A stretch of 34,208 nt of DNA from Rhodospirillaceae bacterium UBA6219 (GCA_002435715.1 DISD01000018.1:2890-37097); one strand, 5' to 3'; counted from the first letter of the stretch, positions 17,344-26,039 are shown. The notes: generated by a model not told the origin, from the letters alone. A program made the numbers and translations.

Positions 17344-17670
17344 TCAGGCCGACAGGCCCGCCTCCACTGTGTCGGCCAGGGCGAAAACCTTGTCCAGACG
17401 GGCCAGTTGCAGAACCCGCATGGCAGGCTGGCTGACGGCGGCCAGCACGAAGCGGGTGCCGTTCTTGCGCGCCGCCTGATAGGCTTCGACCAAGGATGCG
17501 ATCCCCGAGGAATCGATATATTCCACTGACCCCATGTCGACCACCACCGGGCGGCGTTCGAACATCAGATCCATCAAATGCTTGCGGACGGTGGGCGAGT
17601 GTTGCAGGTCGACCTCGCCGACCAGGGCCACCACCACGGCTCCGTCCCGTTCACGGCTTTCGATTTTCAT
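17344..17670 (-). CDS. STAS-domain protein, phosphorylatable anti-sigma-antagonist type (possible MlaB role)
   Basis: A 108-residue single STAS domain. The motif YIDSSGIASL at residues 51-60 carries the serine (about Ser54) that RsbW/SpoIIAB-type kinases phosphorylate in RsbV/SpoIIAA. It lies between the switch protein (its start is inside that gene by 20 bases) and mlaE (7-base gap). E. coli Mla complexes contain a STAS subunit, MlaB, that binds MlaF. Two roles are therefore possible: the free antagonist of a partner switch, or the MlaB subunit of this transporter under phosphorylation control. The gene order fits both, and the sequence alone does not decide. Confidence 0.85.
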   Translation of the reverse strand: MKIESRERDGAVVVALVGEVDLQHSPTVRKHLMDLMFERRPVVVDMGSVEYIDSSGIASLVEAYQAARKNGTRFVLAAVSQPAMRVLQLARLDKVFALADTVEAGLSA

Positions 17671-19342
17671 GCCCGCCGATCCTCTTTCCCATGCGTAACA
17701 GATTGCCCGTTCCGGGCGGTGGTGCCAAGAACTCTACGTCATCCATCACTTCGCGGATGAAATGAGTTCCCAATCCCCCCGGCCTGACGTCGTTCAAATC
17801 GCGGGGGCACACCGAGGCCGGGTCGATTGTGGGGGCGAAGTCGATCAGGCGCACGTCCACATGGTCGTGGTCGCCACGGACCTGCACGATCATCTCGCCC
17901 TCGCCGCCGCCATAGGCGTGGCGGATGACGTTCTGACAGGCTTCGTCCACCGCCAGCACGATGTCGGGGATCACCGGGCCGGAAATTCCCAATTGGTGCA
18001 GGATTTGACCCAAGTCGTGACGGATCAGGGTCAGGCTGGCGGGGCGGGCCTGGTATTGGCGGTTCAGGGCGGGTTGATTGCGCATGTCCTCGACCACCAG
18101 CATGGTCAGGTCGTCTTTCAGCGCCAATCCGGCTTCGTCCACCTGGGCCACCACGGCGCGCAAACGATCGGGGGCGGGACGGATGCGGTGCGGCGCCAAC
18201 ATGCGGGCGACACCGTCCGAGCCCAGCATGGAATCGGTGCTGCCCGCCTCGGTCAAGCCGTCGGTGAACAGGTAAAGGGCGCCGCCATTCAGCTCGATGG
18301 CGGATTCAGGGCAGCCCAAGGCGAACAGGTCGGGCACGATGCCCAAGGGTGGCATGCCTTCATCGATGCGGGTCAGGCTGGCCCCGCAGCACAGCAGCGG
18401 TGGCTCGTGCCCGGCATTGGCCAGCACCACGGTGCCGGTGGCGGGATCCAGGATGCCGGCGATCATGGTGACGAACATGCCGGCCGAACTGGTTTCCGCC
18501 AATTCGGAATCGATGGCCGCCAGCACCGCGCCGGGCCCGTCCAGGCGCTTGGCCAGACAACGGAACAGGCTGGCGGTCTTGGACATCAGCATGGCGGCAT
18601 TCATGCCCTTGCCGGACACGTCGGCGACGGCGAAGGCGATCTTGCCGTTCGTCAGTTCGACCACGTCGAAGAAATCGCCCGACACCCCACGGGCCGGCAG
18701 GTTGATGCCGTGAATGGGGAATTCCGGCGGACGTTCGGGGGGCAGCATGGCGCGTTGGATGTCGGCGGCCAGCGACAATTCGTGCTTCAACGCCTTTTGT
18801 TCGGCCATGTCGGCGGCCTGGCGAGCGTTGATCAGGGCCAGCGCCGCCGAGGCCGCCAGGGCCTGCAGCACCCGGCGGTCGTCGGCGTCGAACGAGCCGC
18901 CGCCCTTCTTGTTGAACAATTCGATGGCGCCCAGCCGTTCGTCGCGCACCGCCATGGGGGCGCACAGGATGGAACGGGTGATGAAGCCGGTGTTGTTGTC
19001 GATCTGGTGGGCGAAATCGGGGTCGTCGGTGGTATCGCGCACCAATTCGGTGGCGTTGCGGTTGACGGCGCGCCAGACGATGCCCTGCCCCTTGGGCAGC
19101 CGCAATCCGGTGACGTCGCTGGGGCCCCAACAGGCGCGGCACACCAAGTCGCCGGTTCCCGGTTCCATCAGGAAGATGGATGCCGCCTCGGCTTCCATCC
19201 GGCTCGAGATATGGGCCAGACCCAAGCGCAGGGTTTCCTCGATATCCAGCGACCGGGCGAAATCGGCCGTCATCTCGGCGATCAGGTCCAGATCGTCGGC
19301 AAGGGCGGCCGGCAGGTGTTGGGGACGTTCTTCCACGCGCAT
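17651..19342 (-). CDS. GAF - PP2C (SpoIIE/RsbU) phosphatase - HATPase (RsbW-like) fusion protein
   Basis: A 563-residue cytoplasmic signalling protein. In order: a GAF sensor domain (about 20-170), a short helical linker, a PP2C-type serine phosphatase domain (about 195-405) with metal-binding motifs SGDFFDVV, VADVSGKG and DDLTMLVV, and a GHKL ATPase domain (about 425-555) with N-box DEACQNVIRHAYGG (Glu467, Asn471) and G-box GGLGTHFIREVMDD. One chain thus holds both the activating phosphatase and the kinase-like half of a partner switch, and the next gene encodes the STAS substrate. It is the first gene of the Mla operon. The ATG at 19342 has no strong ribosome site; a nearby in-frame GTG is possible. 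Confidence 0.9.
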   Translation of the reverse strand: MRVEERPQHLPAALADDLDLIAEMTADFARSLDIEETLRLGLAHISSRMEAEAASIFLMEPGTGDLVCRACWGPSDVTGLRLPKGQGIVWRAVNRNATELVRDTTDDPDFAHQIDNNTGFITRSILCAPMAVRDERLGAIELFNKKGGGSFDADDRRVLQALAASAALALINARQAADMAEQKALKHELSLAADIQRAMLPPERPPEFPIHGINLPARGVSGDFFDVVELTNGKIAFAVADVSGKGMNAAMLMSKTASLFRCLAKRLDGPGAVLAAIDSELAETSSAGMFVTMIAGILDPATGTVVLANAGHEPPLLCCGASLTRIDEGMPPLGIVPDLFALGCPESAIELNGGALYLFTDGLTEAGSTDSMLGSDGVARMLAPHRIRPAPDRLRAVVAQVDEAGLALKDDLTMLVVEDMRNQPALNRQYQARPASLTLIRHDLGQILHQLGISGPVIPDIVLAVDEACQNVIRHAYGGGEGEMIVQVRGDHDHVDVRLIDFAPTIDPASVCPRDLNDVRPGGLGTHFIREVMDDVEFLAPPPGTGNLLRMGKRIGGHENRKP

Positions 19343-19536
19343 CGCGCGATCATGCCCTGGATTGCCGCAAGGGTAAAATCCCTTTTGGCGGCATGGCTAT
19401 TGCCGTGAAAAAAGCGTGAAGTTTCAGGATGTTGTTCGGTGAATTTTTTGTTGCGGCGCACTGTGTGCGTTGACTCGTCCGGGGCGGTTGCGAGATTCCT
19501 CAGGTGGTGGCGGGATCTAAGCGCAGGATAACAAGC

Positions 19537-21417
19537 ATGTTCACGTTGGCGAATGCCCTGGGCGAAATGGATGTGCCGCATTCTCAGCATCCAAGACCGG
19601 CGAAGCCGGCCCATCGTCCGTTCCCTATTCCCGGCCGTCCTTCGGTGCAGCCCTCGGACGACCATTGGAACGAGATCATGTCCACCCTGGACGTGGCCTT
19701 TCAGCCCATCGTCAACATCCATACCGGCGCCTGCCATGGCTATGAAGCGCTGTTGCGCAACACCGCCGAAGCCGGTTTCGAGTCCATCGGCGACTTCTTC
19801 GACACCTGCCATGCCCTGGGTGTGCTGACCGACATCGAAATGGCGCTGCGCGAGAAGGCGGTGACCAAGTTCCTGGAAATGGAGCATTGGCGTCAGTCCA
19901 AGTTGTTCTTGAACCTGGACAATCGCGGCCTGGAACTGCAAGGCGATCTGCCGGCGCGCACCCGGACCATGCTGGAACGCTATGGCATCGAGGAAAGCCA
20001 GGTGGTGTTCGAGATCTCCGAACAGCACCCCATCGGCCAGCCCAACCACGCCGCCGCCATCTTCAACCACTACAAACGCAACAATTTCCGTTTGGCGGTG
20101 GACGATTTCGGCACCGGTTTCTCGGGGCTGCAATTGTTGTATTTCGCCGCCCCCGACTTCCTGAAGATCGACCGTTTCTTCGTCTCGGACATCGCCAGCG
20201 ATTCCAAGAAGAAGCTGTTCTTGTCGCAGATCGTCAACATCGCCCATCTGCTGGGGGTGGTGGTGCTGGCCGAAGGGGTCGAGACCGAGCGCGAGTATTT
20301 CGTCTGCAAGGACATCGGTTGCGACCTGATCCAGGGCTATCTGGTGCAACGGCCCGATCGCGACATGACCACCATGTTGCCCCATTACGAAAATATCGAG
20401 CGGCTGTCGCGGCGTGAACGCCGGGTGGCAGTGTCGGATCAGAAGCTGATCGCCGACCAGATCGCCGAGGTCGAGCCCATTGCCTTGCATTCGACCATGG
20501 AAGACGTGTTCGAGCGTTTCCGCGCCGACAAGTCGGTGACCTTCTTCCCGGTGGTCGACGCCGCCGGCGAACCGGTGGGCATCGTGCGCGAGACCGAGCT
20601 GAAGGACTACACCTATTCGCTTTACGGCAAGGCGCTGATTTCCAACAAGACCTTGGGGCGGCGGCTGAAGGATTTCGTCACCCGCTGCCCCATGGCCGAC
20701 ATCAACACCAAGGCAGAACACATCTTGCAGGCCTATTCGGCGGTGGAAAGGTCGGAAGGCATCATCATCGTCGACGACATGAAATATGTGGGTTTCCTGT
20801 CGGCCCATTCCCTGCTGCGCGTCATCAATGAAAAGAACCTGGCGGCGGCCCGCGACCAAAACCCGCTGACCAAGCTGGCCGGTAACAACCTGATCCACGA
20901 ATACGTGTCGGAAGCGTTGGGGACCACCGACGTCGAATACGTCCTGGCCTATTTCGATTTCGACAATTTCAAGCCGTTCAACGACAAATACGGTTTCCGT
21001 CTGGGCGACCGCGCCATCTTGCTGTTCGCTGAATTGCTGGCCAAGGCGCTGCCGCGCGACACCAGCTTTCCCGCCCATGTGGGCGGCGACGATTTCTTTG
21101 GCGGTTTCCGGCGTATGGGCTTTGACGAATCGCTTCGGGTGGTGTCCGATTTGTGCGCCGCCTTCGGGCGTGACGTGGAAAGCTTCTATGACGACGACAC
21201 CCGTCGTCAGGGGCACATCGTCGGCCAGGACCGTGTCGGCAACATCGTGCGCTTCCCGTTGATGACGGTGTCGGCGGCCATTGTCCATCTGCCAGCGGGG
21301 CGGCCGGTCTATAGTGTGGACGATGTCAGCCAACTGATCGCCGAACTGAAGAAATCGGCCAAGAAGTCGCCCGACCGGGTGGCCTCGGCGGCGTTGGTTA
21401 ATTTGGGCGCGACATAA
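19537..21417 (+). CDS. EAL - CBS pair - GGDEF protein (cyclic-di-GMP signalling)
   Basis: A 626-residue soluble protein. The EAL phosphodiesterase domain comes first (about 50-295) with YEALLRN, FEISEQ, VDDFGTGFSG, LKIDRFF and LAEGVETE, so the metal-binding residues look intact. A CBS-pair region follows (about 310-440), then a GGDEF domain (about 455-610) whose active-site loop reads GGDDF, with DFDNFKPFNDKYGF before it. GGDDF differs from GGDEF/GGEEF at the position of the general acid/metal site, so cyclase activity is uncertain. The protein could degrade c-di-GMP under control of adenine nucleotides through the CBS domains. The ATG at 19537 is chosen because of AGGA 9 bases upstream; a GTG at 19504 is also in frame. 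Confidence 0.9.
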   Translation: MFTLANALGEMDVPHSQHPRPAKPAHRPFPIPGRPSVQPSDDHWNEIMSTLDVAFQPIVNIHTGACHGYEALLRNTAEAGFESIGDFFDTCHALGVLTDIEMALREKAVTKFLEMEHWRQSKLFLNLDNRGLELQGDLPARTRTMLERYGIEESQVVFEISEQHPIGQPNHAAAIFNHYKRNNFRLAVDDFGTGFSGLQLLYFAAPDFLKIDRFFVSDIASDSKKKLFLSQIVNIAHLLGVVVLAEGVETEREYFVCKDIGCDLIQGYLVQRPDRDMTTMLPHYENIERLSRRERRVAVSDQKLIADQIAEVEPIALHSTMEDVFERFRADKSVTFFPVVDAAGEPVGIVRETELKDYTYSLYGKALISNKTLGRRLKDFVTRCPMADINTKAEHILQAYSAVERSEGIIIVDDMKYVGFLSAHSLLRVINEKNLAAARDQNPLTKLAGNNLIHEYVSEALGTTDVEYVLAYFDFDNFKPFNDKYGFRLGDRAILLFAELLAKALPRDTSFPAHVGGDDFFGGFRRMGFDESLRVVSDLCAAFGRDVESFYDDDTRRQGHIVGQDRVGNIVRFPLMTVSAAIVHLPAGRPVYSVDDVSQLIAELKKSAKKSPDRVASAALVNLGAT

Positions 21418-21461
21418 CGGGGGCGGTGGAGATAGCATGGGGGCTGGAAATTCGGTCGCCC

Positions 21462-22595
21462 ATGCCCCTGATCACCACGCCCCATCCTGACCTTGAATTG
21501 GGTTATCCCCGACAGGCGCTGAATTATTCATTGGTGCTGCCTGATGGCGGCGTCGGCCCACGGACCGGGGTGATCTTTTATATCTTCGGTTTTGGCTCGT
21601 CTTATGACGATTCCTATGCCAAGAAGCTGTTGCCCTATTTGGCCAATGACCATGATTGCGTCGCCGTGGCGGTGGATTATCAGGGGGCCGAGGCGCAAAA
21701 TAATCGCGAACTGCGTTTCGATTCTGATTTCTTCGTCAATTTGCAGAAACACCACGGTGTTACGGTCAATGTCGCGTCCGGCATGGACGAACGGCTTTTT
21801 CGTCTTCGTCTGTTTTCGGCTTTATCAGAATCGGGGCTGAAAGAGCTGCACGAGTCTTGCCGGTTGATCAAGCTGGGGGACACTTATATCAATTTCGGCG
21901 TTTTGTCGGCCTTGGACCTTCTTCAGGTGGCTGCCAAGGTCATTGCCGATTATGACATTAATCGCCGCAGAATCTTCGCCATCGGCAGCTCTTATGGCGG
22001 ATATCTGGCTTTGCTGCTGACCAAGCTGGCCCCCAACACCTTTCGTTTCGTCGTCGACAATTGCGGATATTCAGGGGCGGCGGACGCGGGCGGTGTGATC
22101 TATGGCCTGACGTCGCTGTCCGGACCGTTGCGGGTGTTGCTGATTTCCCCGCAAGCCTTCCGAAACGATCCCGCATCCCCGGCCTATTTCAATCCGACAC
22201 GGCAGGCGATCCGGGACCTGGCCATCCCCGATCATTACCAATTGCCCAGCGCCACCATGGCTTATTCTTATCATGGCGAGGTCGACAACGTGGCCAGCCC
22301 CGAGGCCAAGGCCCTGGTTTCAGCCTGCCTTCGTCAAATGGGCCGCCATCATGACCTGCGCTTCATCGGACCGGCGGAGCTGGATGGACATTTGTTCAAG
22401 GTGCCCGAGCATGGATTGAAAGCCTCCATGCGCGGGTTGATGCGGCTGAGCATGGATCGCTGGCTGGCCGAGGCCCCTCAAGACGGGCCCGAATTCACCG
22501 ATTTCGACTTGGGAACGGTCACCATCTTGGCCTGCGCTGATTTCGATTACATGTTCACCTTTGGACAAGACGGTGCCCGCCTGACCATCTGCTGA
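21462..22595 (+). CDS. DUF2920-type alpha/beta-hydrolase-like protein
   Basis: A protein of about 377 residues. It reads like the DUF2920 family, known mainly from Campylobacter flagellar/glycan loci and also present in magnetospirilla. There is a nucleophile-elbow motif IGSSYGGYLALLL, and the N-terminal 'GVIFYIFGFGSSYDDSYAKKLLPYLA' resembles the oxyanion-hole strand of alpha/beta hydrolases. A hydrolase or peptidase-like role is inferred. Two starts are possible: GTG at 21426 or ATG at 21462. I prefer the ATG because the family-like sequence begins there, although neither has a strong ribosome site. Its base composition is slightly more AT-rich than its neighbours. Confidence 0.65.
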   Translation: MPLITTPHPDLELGYPRQALNYSLVLPDGGVGPRTGVIFYIFGFGSSYDDSYAKKLLPYLANDHDCVAVAVDYQGAEAQNNRELRFDSDFFVNLQKHHGVTVNVASGMDERLFRLRLFSALSESGLKELHESCRLIKLGDTYINFGVLSALDLLQVAAKVIADYDINRRRIFAIGSSYGGYLALLLTKLAPNTFRFVVDNCGYSGAADAGGVIYGLTSLSGPLRVLLISPQAFRNDPASPAYFNPTRQAIRDLAIPDHYQLPSATMAYSYHGEVDNVASPEAKALVSACLRQMGRHHDLRFIGPAELDGHLFKVPEHGLKASMRGLMRLSMDRWLAEAPQDGPEFTDFDLGTVTILACADFDYMFTFGQDGARLTIC

Positions 22596-22644
22596 AGCCA
22601 GAGTGGAAAAGCCGACACGTCTGCACGGCTTCTGGGCGGGGTTT

Positions 22645-24276
22645 TCAGTCGCTCTTGCGGGCCTTCTTGCGCAGTACCACCAACAATCCGGGCACGTCTT
22701 CGCCGCCATCCTTGCGGGTGACCGCGTCTTCCAGCACATCGACGGTGAAGCCGGCATGCTCGGCCTGCTGGGCCACATATTTGCGGGAATGGGCGTAACG
22801 GTGCTTGGCACCCAGCATGTAGCTTTCCGAATCCTCGGTGCGTTCCAAGGTGAAAGCCAGGGTGCCGCCATCGTGCAGGGCGTTGCGGGCCGCGGCCAGT
22901 GGTGCCGACAGATCGCCCAAATAGACCATGACGTCGGCGGCGACGATCAGGTCGTAACCGTCCGGATGACGGTTCAGATAGCTTTCCAGATCGGCTTCGA
23001 AAAGTGCGTCGTAAATCTGCCGTTGTTTGGCCTTGGCCACCATGGCGGGCGACAGGTCCATGCCGTGCAAGGTGGCGGCCAAGGGCCGTAGGACCGGGGC
23101 CGCCAAGCCGGTGCCGCAGCCGGCATCCAGCACCACCAAGTCCTGTTTGCGATCCAGGCTGCGATCGAGCGCTTCGGCCAACAAAGCCGGGCCGCGATAA
23201 TCCAGGGCGCCGACCAAAGCGGAATCGAAGCGGTCGGCGTAATCGTCGAACAATTGCCGCACATAGGCCTGGGGGGCGCGTTGCGGGGTGTCGGCGATCC
23301 CGGTCAGGGCCAGACCCAGGCCGGCACCGTGGGAATCGTCGGGGTCCAAAGTCAGGCAATGGCGATAGGCTTGGGCGGCCCGTTCCACCTGACCCAGGGT
23401 GCGGCAGGCCTCGGCCAGGCAGAACCACGGTTTGATCTGGTCCGGGGCGATGGCGGTGGCATGGTCGAAGGCCGCCGCCGCCCCCTCGTCATGGCCCTGG
23501 GCCTGGCGGACCAACCCCAGTTCCAGCCAGCCATCACAATCCCTTGGGGCCAGTTTGACCGCGATCTCGGCGTGGTGGTGGGCTTGTTGCAATTCTCCCA
23601 TGGCCCGATAGGCCGAGGCCAGGTTGGTGCGGCTGCCGGCATGGTCGGGGCGGATGTCCACCGCCCCTTCCAGAATGGTCACGGCTTCTTCCAGATTGCC
23701 GCATTGCTTCAGCGCCAGACCGTAATTGTTCAGCGCCGCCGGCCAAGCTGGGCGCAATTGCAAGGCGCGCCGCAGACATTGGGCGGCTTCGTTGTGGTTG
23801 CCCTGTTCCTGCAAAAGCGCCCCCAGGGTGTGCCAGGCCTCGGCATGGCCGGGATCGGCGGCGACCGCTTGGCGGCAATGGCTGATGGCCTCGTCGGGAC
23901 GGCCTTGCTTCAGCAGCAGATGGGCCAAGCGGGCATGGGCTTCGGCGTGGTGGGGGTAAAGGCCCAAGACGGTGCGAAAGTGCAGGCCGGCTTCGACGAT
24001 TTCACCGCTTAATTCCAAGGCGCGGCCCATGGCCAGATGCAAGGTGGGTTGCCCCGGGGTGATGGCGATGGCGGTGGCCAGATGGGTGGCGGCACGCTTG
24101 CCCTGGTTCTGGTCCAAGGCCAACAGCCCCAACAGATAATGGGCGCCACCGAAATGCGGCATGGCTTCGACCAGACGGCGCGCCAAGCGCCGTGCTTCGC
24201 CGGGTTTCCCGCCTTCATAGGCGCGCATGGCTTCGGTGAACACCGCGGCCGTATTGGTCGCCACTTTGGCGCACAT
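22645..24276 (-). CDS. TPR-repeat protein with C-terminal SAM-dependent methyltransferase domain
   Basis: A 543-residue protein. The first ~330 residues are about nine to ten tetratricopeptide repeats of ~34 residues (A..LG..L...G....A...). They are followed by a class I methyltransferase with the SAM motif LDAGCGTG (384-390) and an acidic residue after it in HGMDLSPAM. This architecture is common in Magnetospirillum and Azospirillum; the substrate is unknown. TPR domains usually bind a partner protein or peptide. It is convergent with the DUF2920 gene 50 bases away. Confidence 0.88.
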   Translation of the reverse strand: MCAKVATNTAAVFTEAMRAYEGGKPGEARRLARRLVEAMPHFGGAHYLLGLLALDQNQGKRAATHLATAIAITPGQPTLHLAMGRALELSGEIVEAGLHFRTVLGLYPHHAEAHARLAHLLLKQGRPDEAISHCRQAVAADPGHAEAWHTLGALLQEQGNHNEAAQCLRRALQLRPAWPAALNNYGLALKQCGNLEEAVTILEGAVDIRPDHAGSRTNLASAYRAMGELQQAHHHAEIAVKLAPRDCDGWLELGLVRQAQGHDEGAAAAFDHATAIAPDQIKPWFCLAEACRTLGQVERAAQAYRHCLTLDPDDSHGAGLGLALTGIADTPQRAPQAYVRQLFDDYADRFDSALVGALDYRGPALLAEALDRSLDRKQDLVVLDAGCGTGLAAPVLRPLAATLHGMDLSPAMVAKAKQRQIYDALFEADLESYLNRHPDGYDLIVAADVMVYLGDLSAPLAAARNALHDGGTLAFTLERTEDSESYMLGAKHRYAHSRKYVAQQAEHAGFTVDVLEDAVTRKDGGEDVPGLLVVLRKKARKSD

Positions 24277-24374
24277 CCGGGTACTGCTCCCAATCCGAGA
24301 CGAACTTGCGCGTCACGCACCCCACCGGGGACGATGGTAAACCCAAGGGTGGGGGCGGGGCAATTCCAATGGAA

Positions 24375-24770
24375 TCAGCGCAGGGCGTTATTGATCAGAT
24401 ATTTGGCGATGTCGGCGGGTTTGGCCTTGAAACCCTTGGGGGGCTCCTTGGCCTCCAAGGCCAAGGCCACCAGCATGGAATTTTCCACATTGGCGACATT
24501 CACTTTGAACAGACCCTGGGCGCCGCGCAGTTTCGGATAGTAATTGGGATCGACGGGCTTTTCCTTGCGGCCCAGGCGGGCCAAGGAATCGTCCTCGGAA
24601 ATCGTGGTTTCTTCCGTCTTCAGGATCTTCCAGTCGCTTTGCCCGGCGAAGCCGGCCAGGGCGGCTTCGGGTTCGTCGGCGACCCCCACCTTGTACAGGT
24701 TCTTGCCCAGACCCACATCGGCGCCCCATTCCTGGTTGGCCTTGCTGGTCGCCACATAGATGAACGCCAT
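24375..24770 (-). CDS. Small uncharacterised protein, possibly GIY-YIG-like fold
   Basis: A 131-residue cytoplasmic protein I do not firmly recognise. The start (FIYVATSKANQ... then NLYKVGVADEPEAAL) is reminiscent of the strand pattern of GIY-YIG/T5orf172-like domains, in which a YV strand is followed by a KVG strand and a helix. The catalytic arginine and glutamate of true nucleases are not evident. The frame is open to 24827, but the ATG at 24770 with GGGACC upstream avoids overlap with the rpsI terminator. It is followed by about 100 bases without features. Confidence 0.6.
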   Translation of the reverse strand: MAFIYVATSKANQEWGADVGLGKNLYKVGVADEPEAALAGFAGQSDWKILKTEETTISEDDSLARLGRKEKPVDPNYYPKLRGAQGLFKVNVANVENSMLVALALEAKEPPKGFKAKPADIAKYLINNALR

Positions 24771-24798
24771 GATCGGTCCCTTGATGCGACGGAAATGG

Positions 24799-24821
24799 AA
24801 AAGGGCCGCCGAAGCGACCCT
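24799..24821 (-). terminator. Rho-independent terminator of rplM-rpsI
   Basis: On the minus strand, an 8 bp stem (24814-24821 with 24802-24809, one G-U pair) closes a TTCG tetraloop and is followed by TTTT. It lies 27 bases after the rpsI stop. Confidence 0.85.
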
Positions 24822-24847
24822 CTCCACAAACCCAAGTCGAAAGCGGA

Positions 24848-25315
24848 TTAGCGCTTCGAGAACTGGGTGGAACGACGAGCCTTGTGCTTGCCGTACTTCT
24901 TACGCTCGACGACGCGCGGGTCGCGGGTCAGGAAGCCGCCGGCCTTCAACGCCGGGCGCATGGCCGGGTCGAAGAAGGTCAAAGCGCGGCTGATGCCGTG
25001 ACGCAGGGCGCCGGCCTGACCGGACAGACCACCGCCGTTGACGGTGCACATGACGTCGAACTGGCCTTCGCAGCGGGCGGTCTGGAACGGCTGATTGATC
25101 AGCATGCGCAGCACCGGACGGGCGAAGTAGTTGGTGACGTCGCGGCCGTTGACCACGATCTTGCCGGTGCCGGGCTTGACCCAGACACGAGCGATGGCGT
25201 TCTTGCGCTTGCCGGTGGCGTAGGCGCGGCCCTGAGCGTCAACCTTGCGCTCGTGAACGGGCTGGACCTGCGGCTCGGCGGCCTTGAGATCGGCCAGGCT
25301 GGAGAGATCGGCCAT
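24848..25315 (-). CDS. rpsI: 30S ribosomal protein S9
   Basis: A 155-residue protein. The C-terminus ends in the basic tail KKYGKHKARRSTQFSKR that reaches the ribosomal P site, and the core motif YATGKRKNAIARVWVKPGTG is diagnostic. It carries an N-terminal extension of ~28 residues compared with E. coli S9, common in alphaproteobacteria. It starts 5 bases after the rplM stop, in the standard rplM-rpsI operon. Confidence 0.98.
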   Translation of the reverse strand: MADLSSLADLKAAEPQVQPVHERKVDAQGRAYATGKRKNAIARVWVKPGTGKIVVNGRDVTNYFARPVLRMLINQPFQTARCEGQFDVMCTVNGGGLSGQAGALRHGISRALTFFDPAMRPALKAGGFLTRDPRVVERKKYGKHKARRSTQFSKR

Positions 25316-25320
25316 GGCTG

Positions 25321-25779
25321 TTACCTCTTGTTCTTCGGGTTCATCGAAGCCACGTCCAGCACTTCCGGCTGCTGCGCTTCATGGGGATGGTTCGCACCGG
25401 CATAGACGCGCAGATTCTTCATCTGGGCGCGACCCAGCGGACCACGGGTGATCATGCGTTCCACGGCCTTTTCGATGACCCGGTTGGGGAAGCGGCCGGA
25501 CAGCAGCTGACCCATGGTACGGCCCTTGATGCCGCCCGGATGGCCGGTGTGCCAATAGAAGGTCTTGTCGACCAGCTTGTTGCCAGTCAGCTTGACCTTT
25601 TCGGCGTTGATCACGATCACGTTGTCGCCCATGTCGACATGGGGGGTGAAGGTGGGGAGGTGCTTGCCCCGCAGGCGCATCGAGATGATGCTGGCGAGAC
25701 GGCCCAAGACGACGCCGTCCGCGTCGATCAAGACCCACTTCTTCTGCACTTCGGACGGTTTGACGTTCAAGGTCTTCAT
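25321..25779 (-). CDS. rplM: 50S ribosomal protein L13
   Basis: A 152-residue protein with typical motifs such as WVLIDADGVVLGRLAS and YWHTGHPGGIKGRTMGQLL. The frame is open upstream to 25881, but the ATG at 25779 gives the usual family start (MKTLNVKPSEVQKKW) with a GGGTG ribosome site. It is first in the rplM-rpsI operon. The transposon end at 25972 lies 193 bases upstream of its start codon, so the native promoter must lie within that interval unless transcription now enters from the element. Confidence 0.98.
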   Translation of the reverse strand: MKTLNVKPSEVQKKWVLIDADGVVLGRLASIISMRLRGKHLPTFTPHVDMGDNVIVINAEKVKLTGNKLVDKTFYWHTGHPGGIKGRTMGQLLSGRFPNRVIEKAVERMITRGPLGRAQMKNLRVYAGANHPHEAQQPEVLDVASMNPKNKR

Positions 25780-25971
25780 GTCACCCACGGCAAAACCAGT
25801 TGGAAACGCCGGAAAATCCGGCATTCGAGAAGCGCGGAGTATGTCCATCGGGGGTGTGAGAGTCAACAGGAAATAAATCATTATAAATCAATGGATTAAA
25901 GATATGGTATCATAATACCGTTCTTCGGTGGCGCAGTTTACATGCCTTGGGCGGTGGGGGCTATGGGCGCT
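25780..25971. other. rplM upstream region between the gene and the transposon end
   Basis: 192 bases that probably hold the rplM promoter and the transposon target site. An AT-rich patch at 25865-25920 contains TATAAT on the minus strand (25885-25880), about 100 bases before the rplM start, as a candidate -10; the -35 is poor. The five bases next to the TGT terminus (25967-25971, GCGCT) are the predicted target duplication. Confidence 0.45.
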
Positions 25972-26039
25972 TGTCGGATGACTCATAAAATGCAAACGCA
26001 CCCCCATAACCTGCAAATCCTTGACTCATAAAATGCAAA
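25972..26039 (+). repeat. Transposon right end: TGT terminus and three TnsB-type repeats
   Basis: TGT at 25972-25974 starts the element. Three 16-base repeats follow at 25981-25996, 26002-26017 and 26024-26039. The outer two are identical (TGACTCATAAAATGCAAA with two leading bases included) and the middle one matches at 12 of 16 bases. They are all in the same orientation with 21 and 22 base steps, one or two helical turns apart, as TnsB sites are. From memory, the CATAAAATG-type core resembles the ends of type I-F3 Tn7-like elements. Confidence 0.8.

Noticed and set aside
19282..21438. A 718-residue open frame on the minus strand
   Set aside because: It is antisense to the EAL-CBS-GGDEF gene, shows no family motif, and has shadow-frame composition.
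22596..22644. A terminator between the DUF2920 gene and the TPR-methyltransferase gene
   Set aside because: Only a 6 bp stem with an 11-base loop and no T-tail can be drawn.
25920..25971. A tRNA fragment as the transposon target
   Set aside because: The string GGTGGCGCAGTT looks slightly tRNA-like, but no arms or anticodon stem can be folded.
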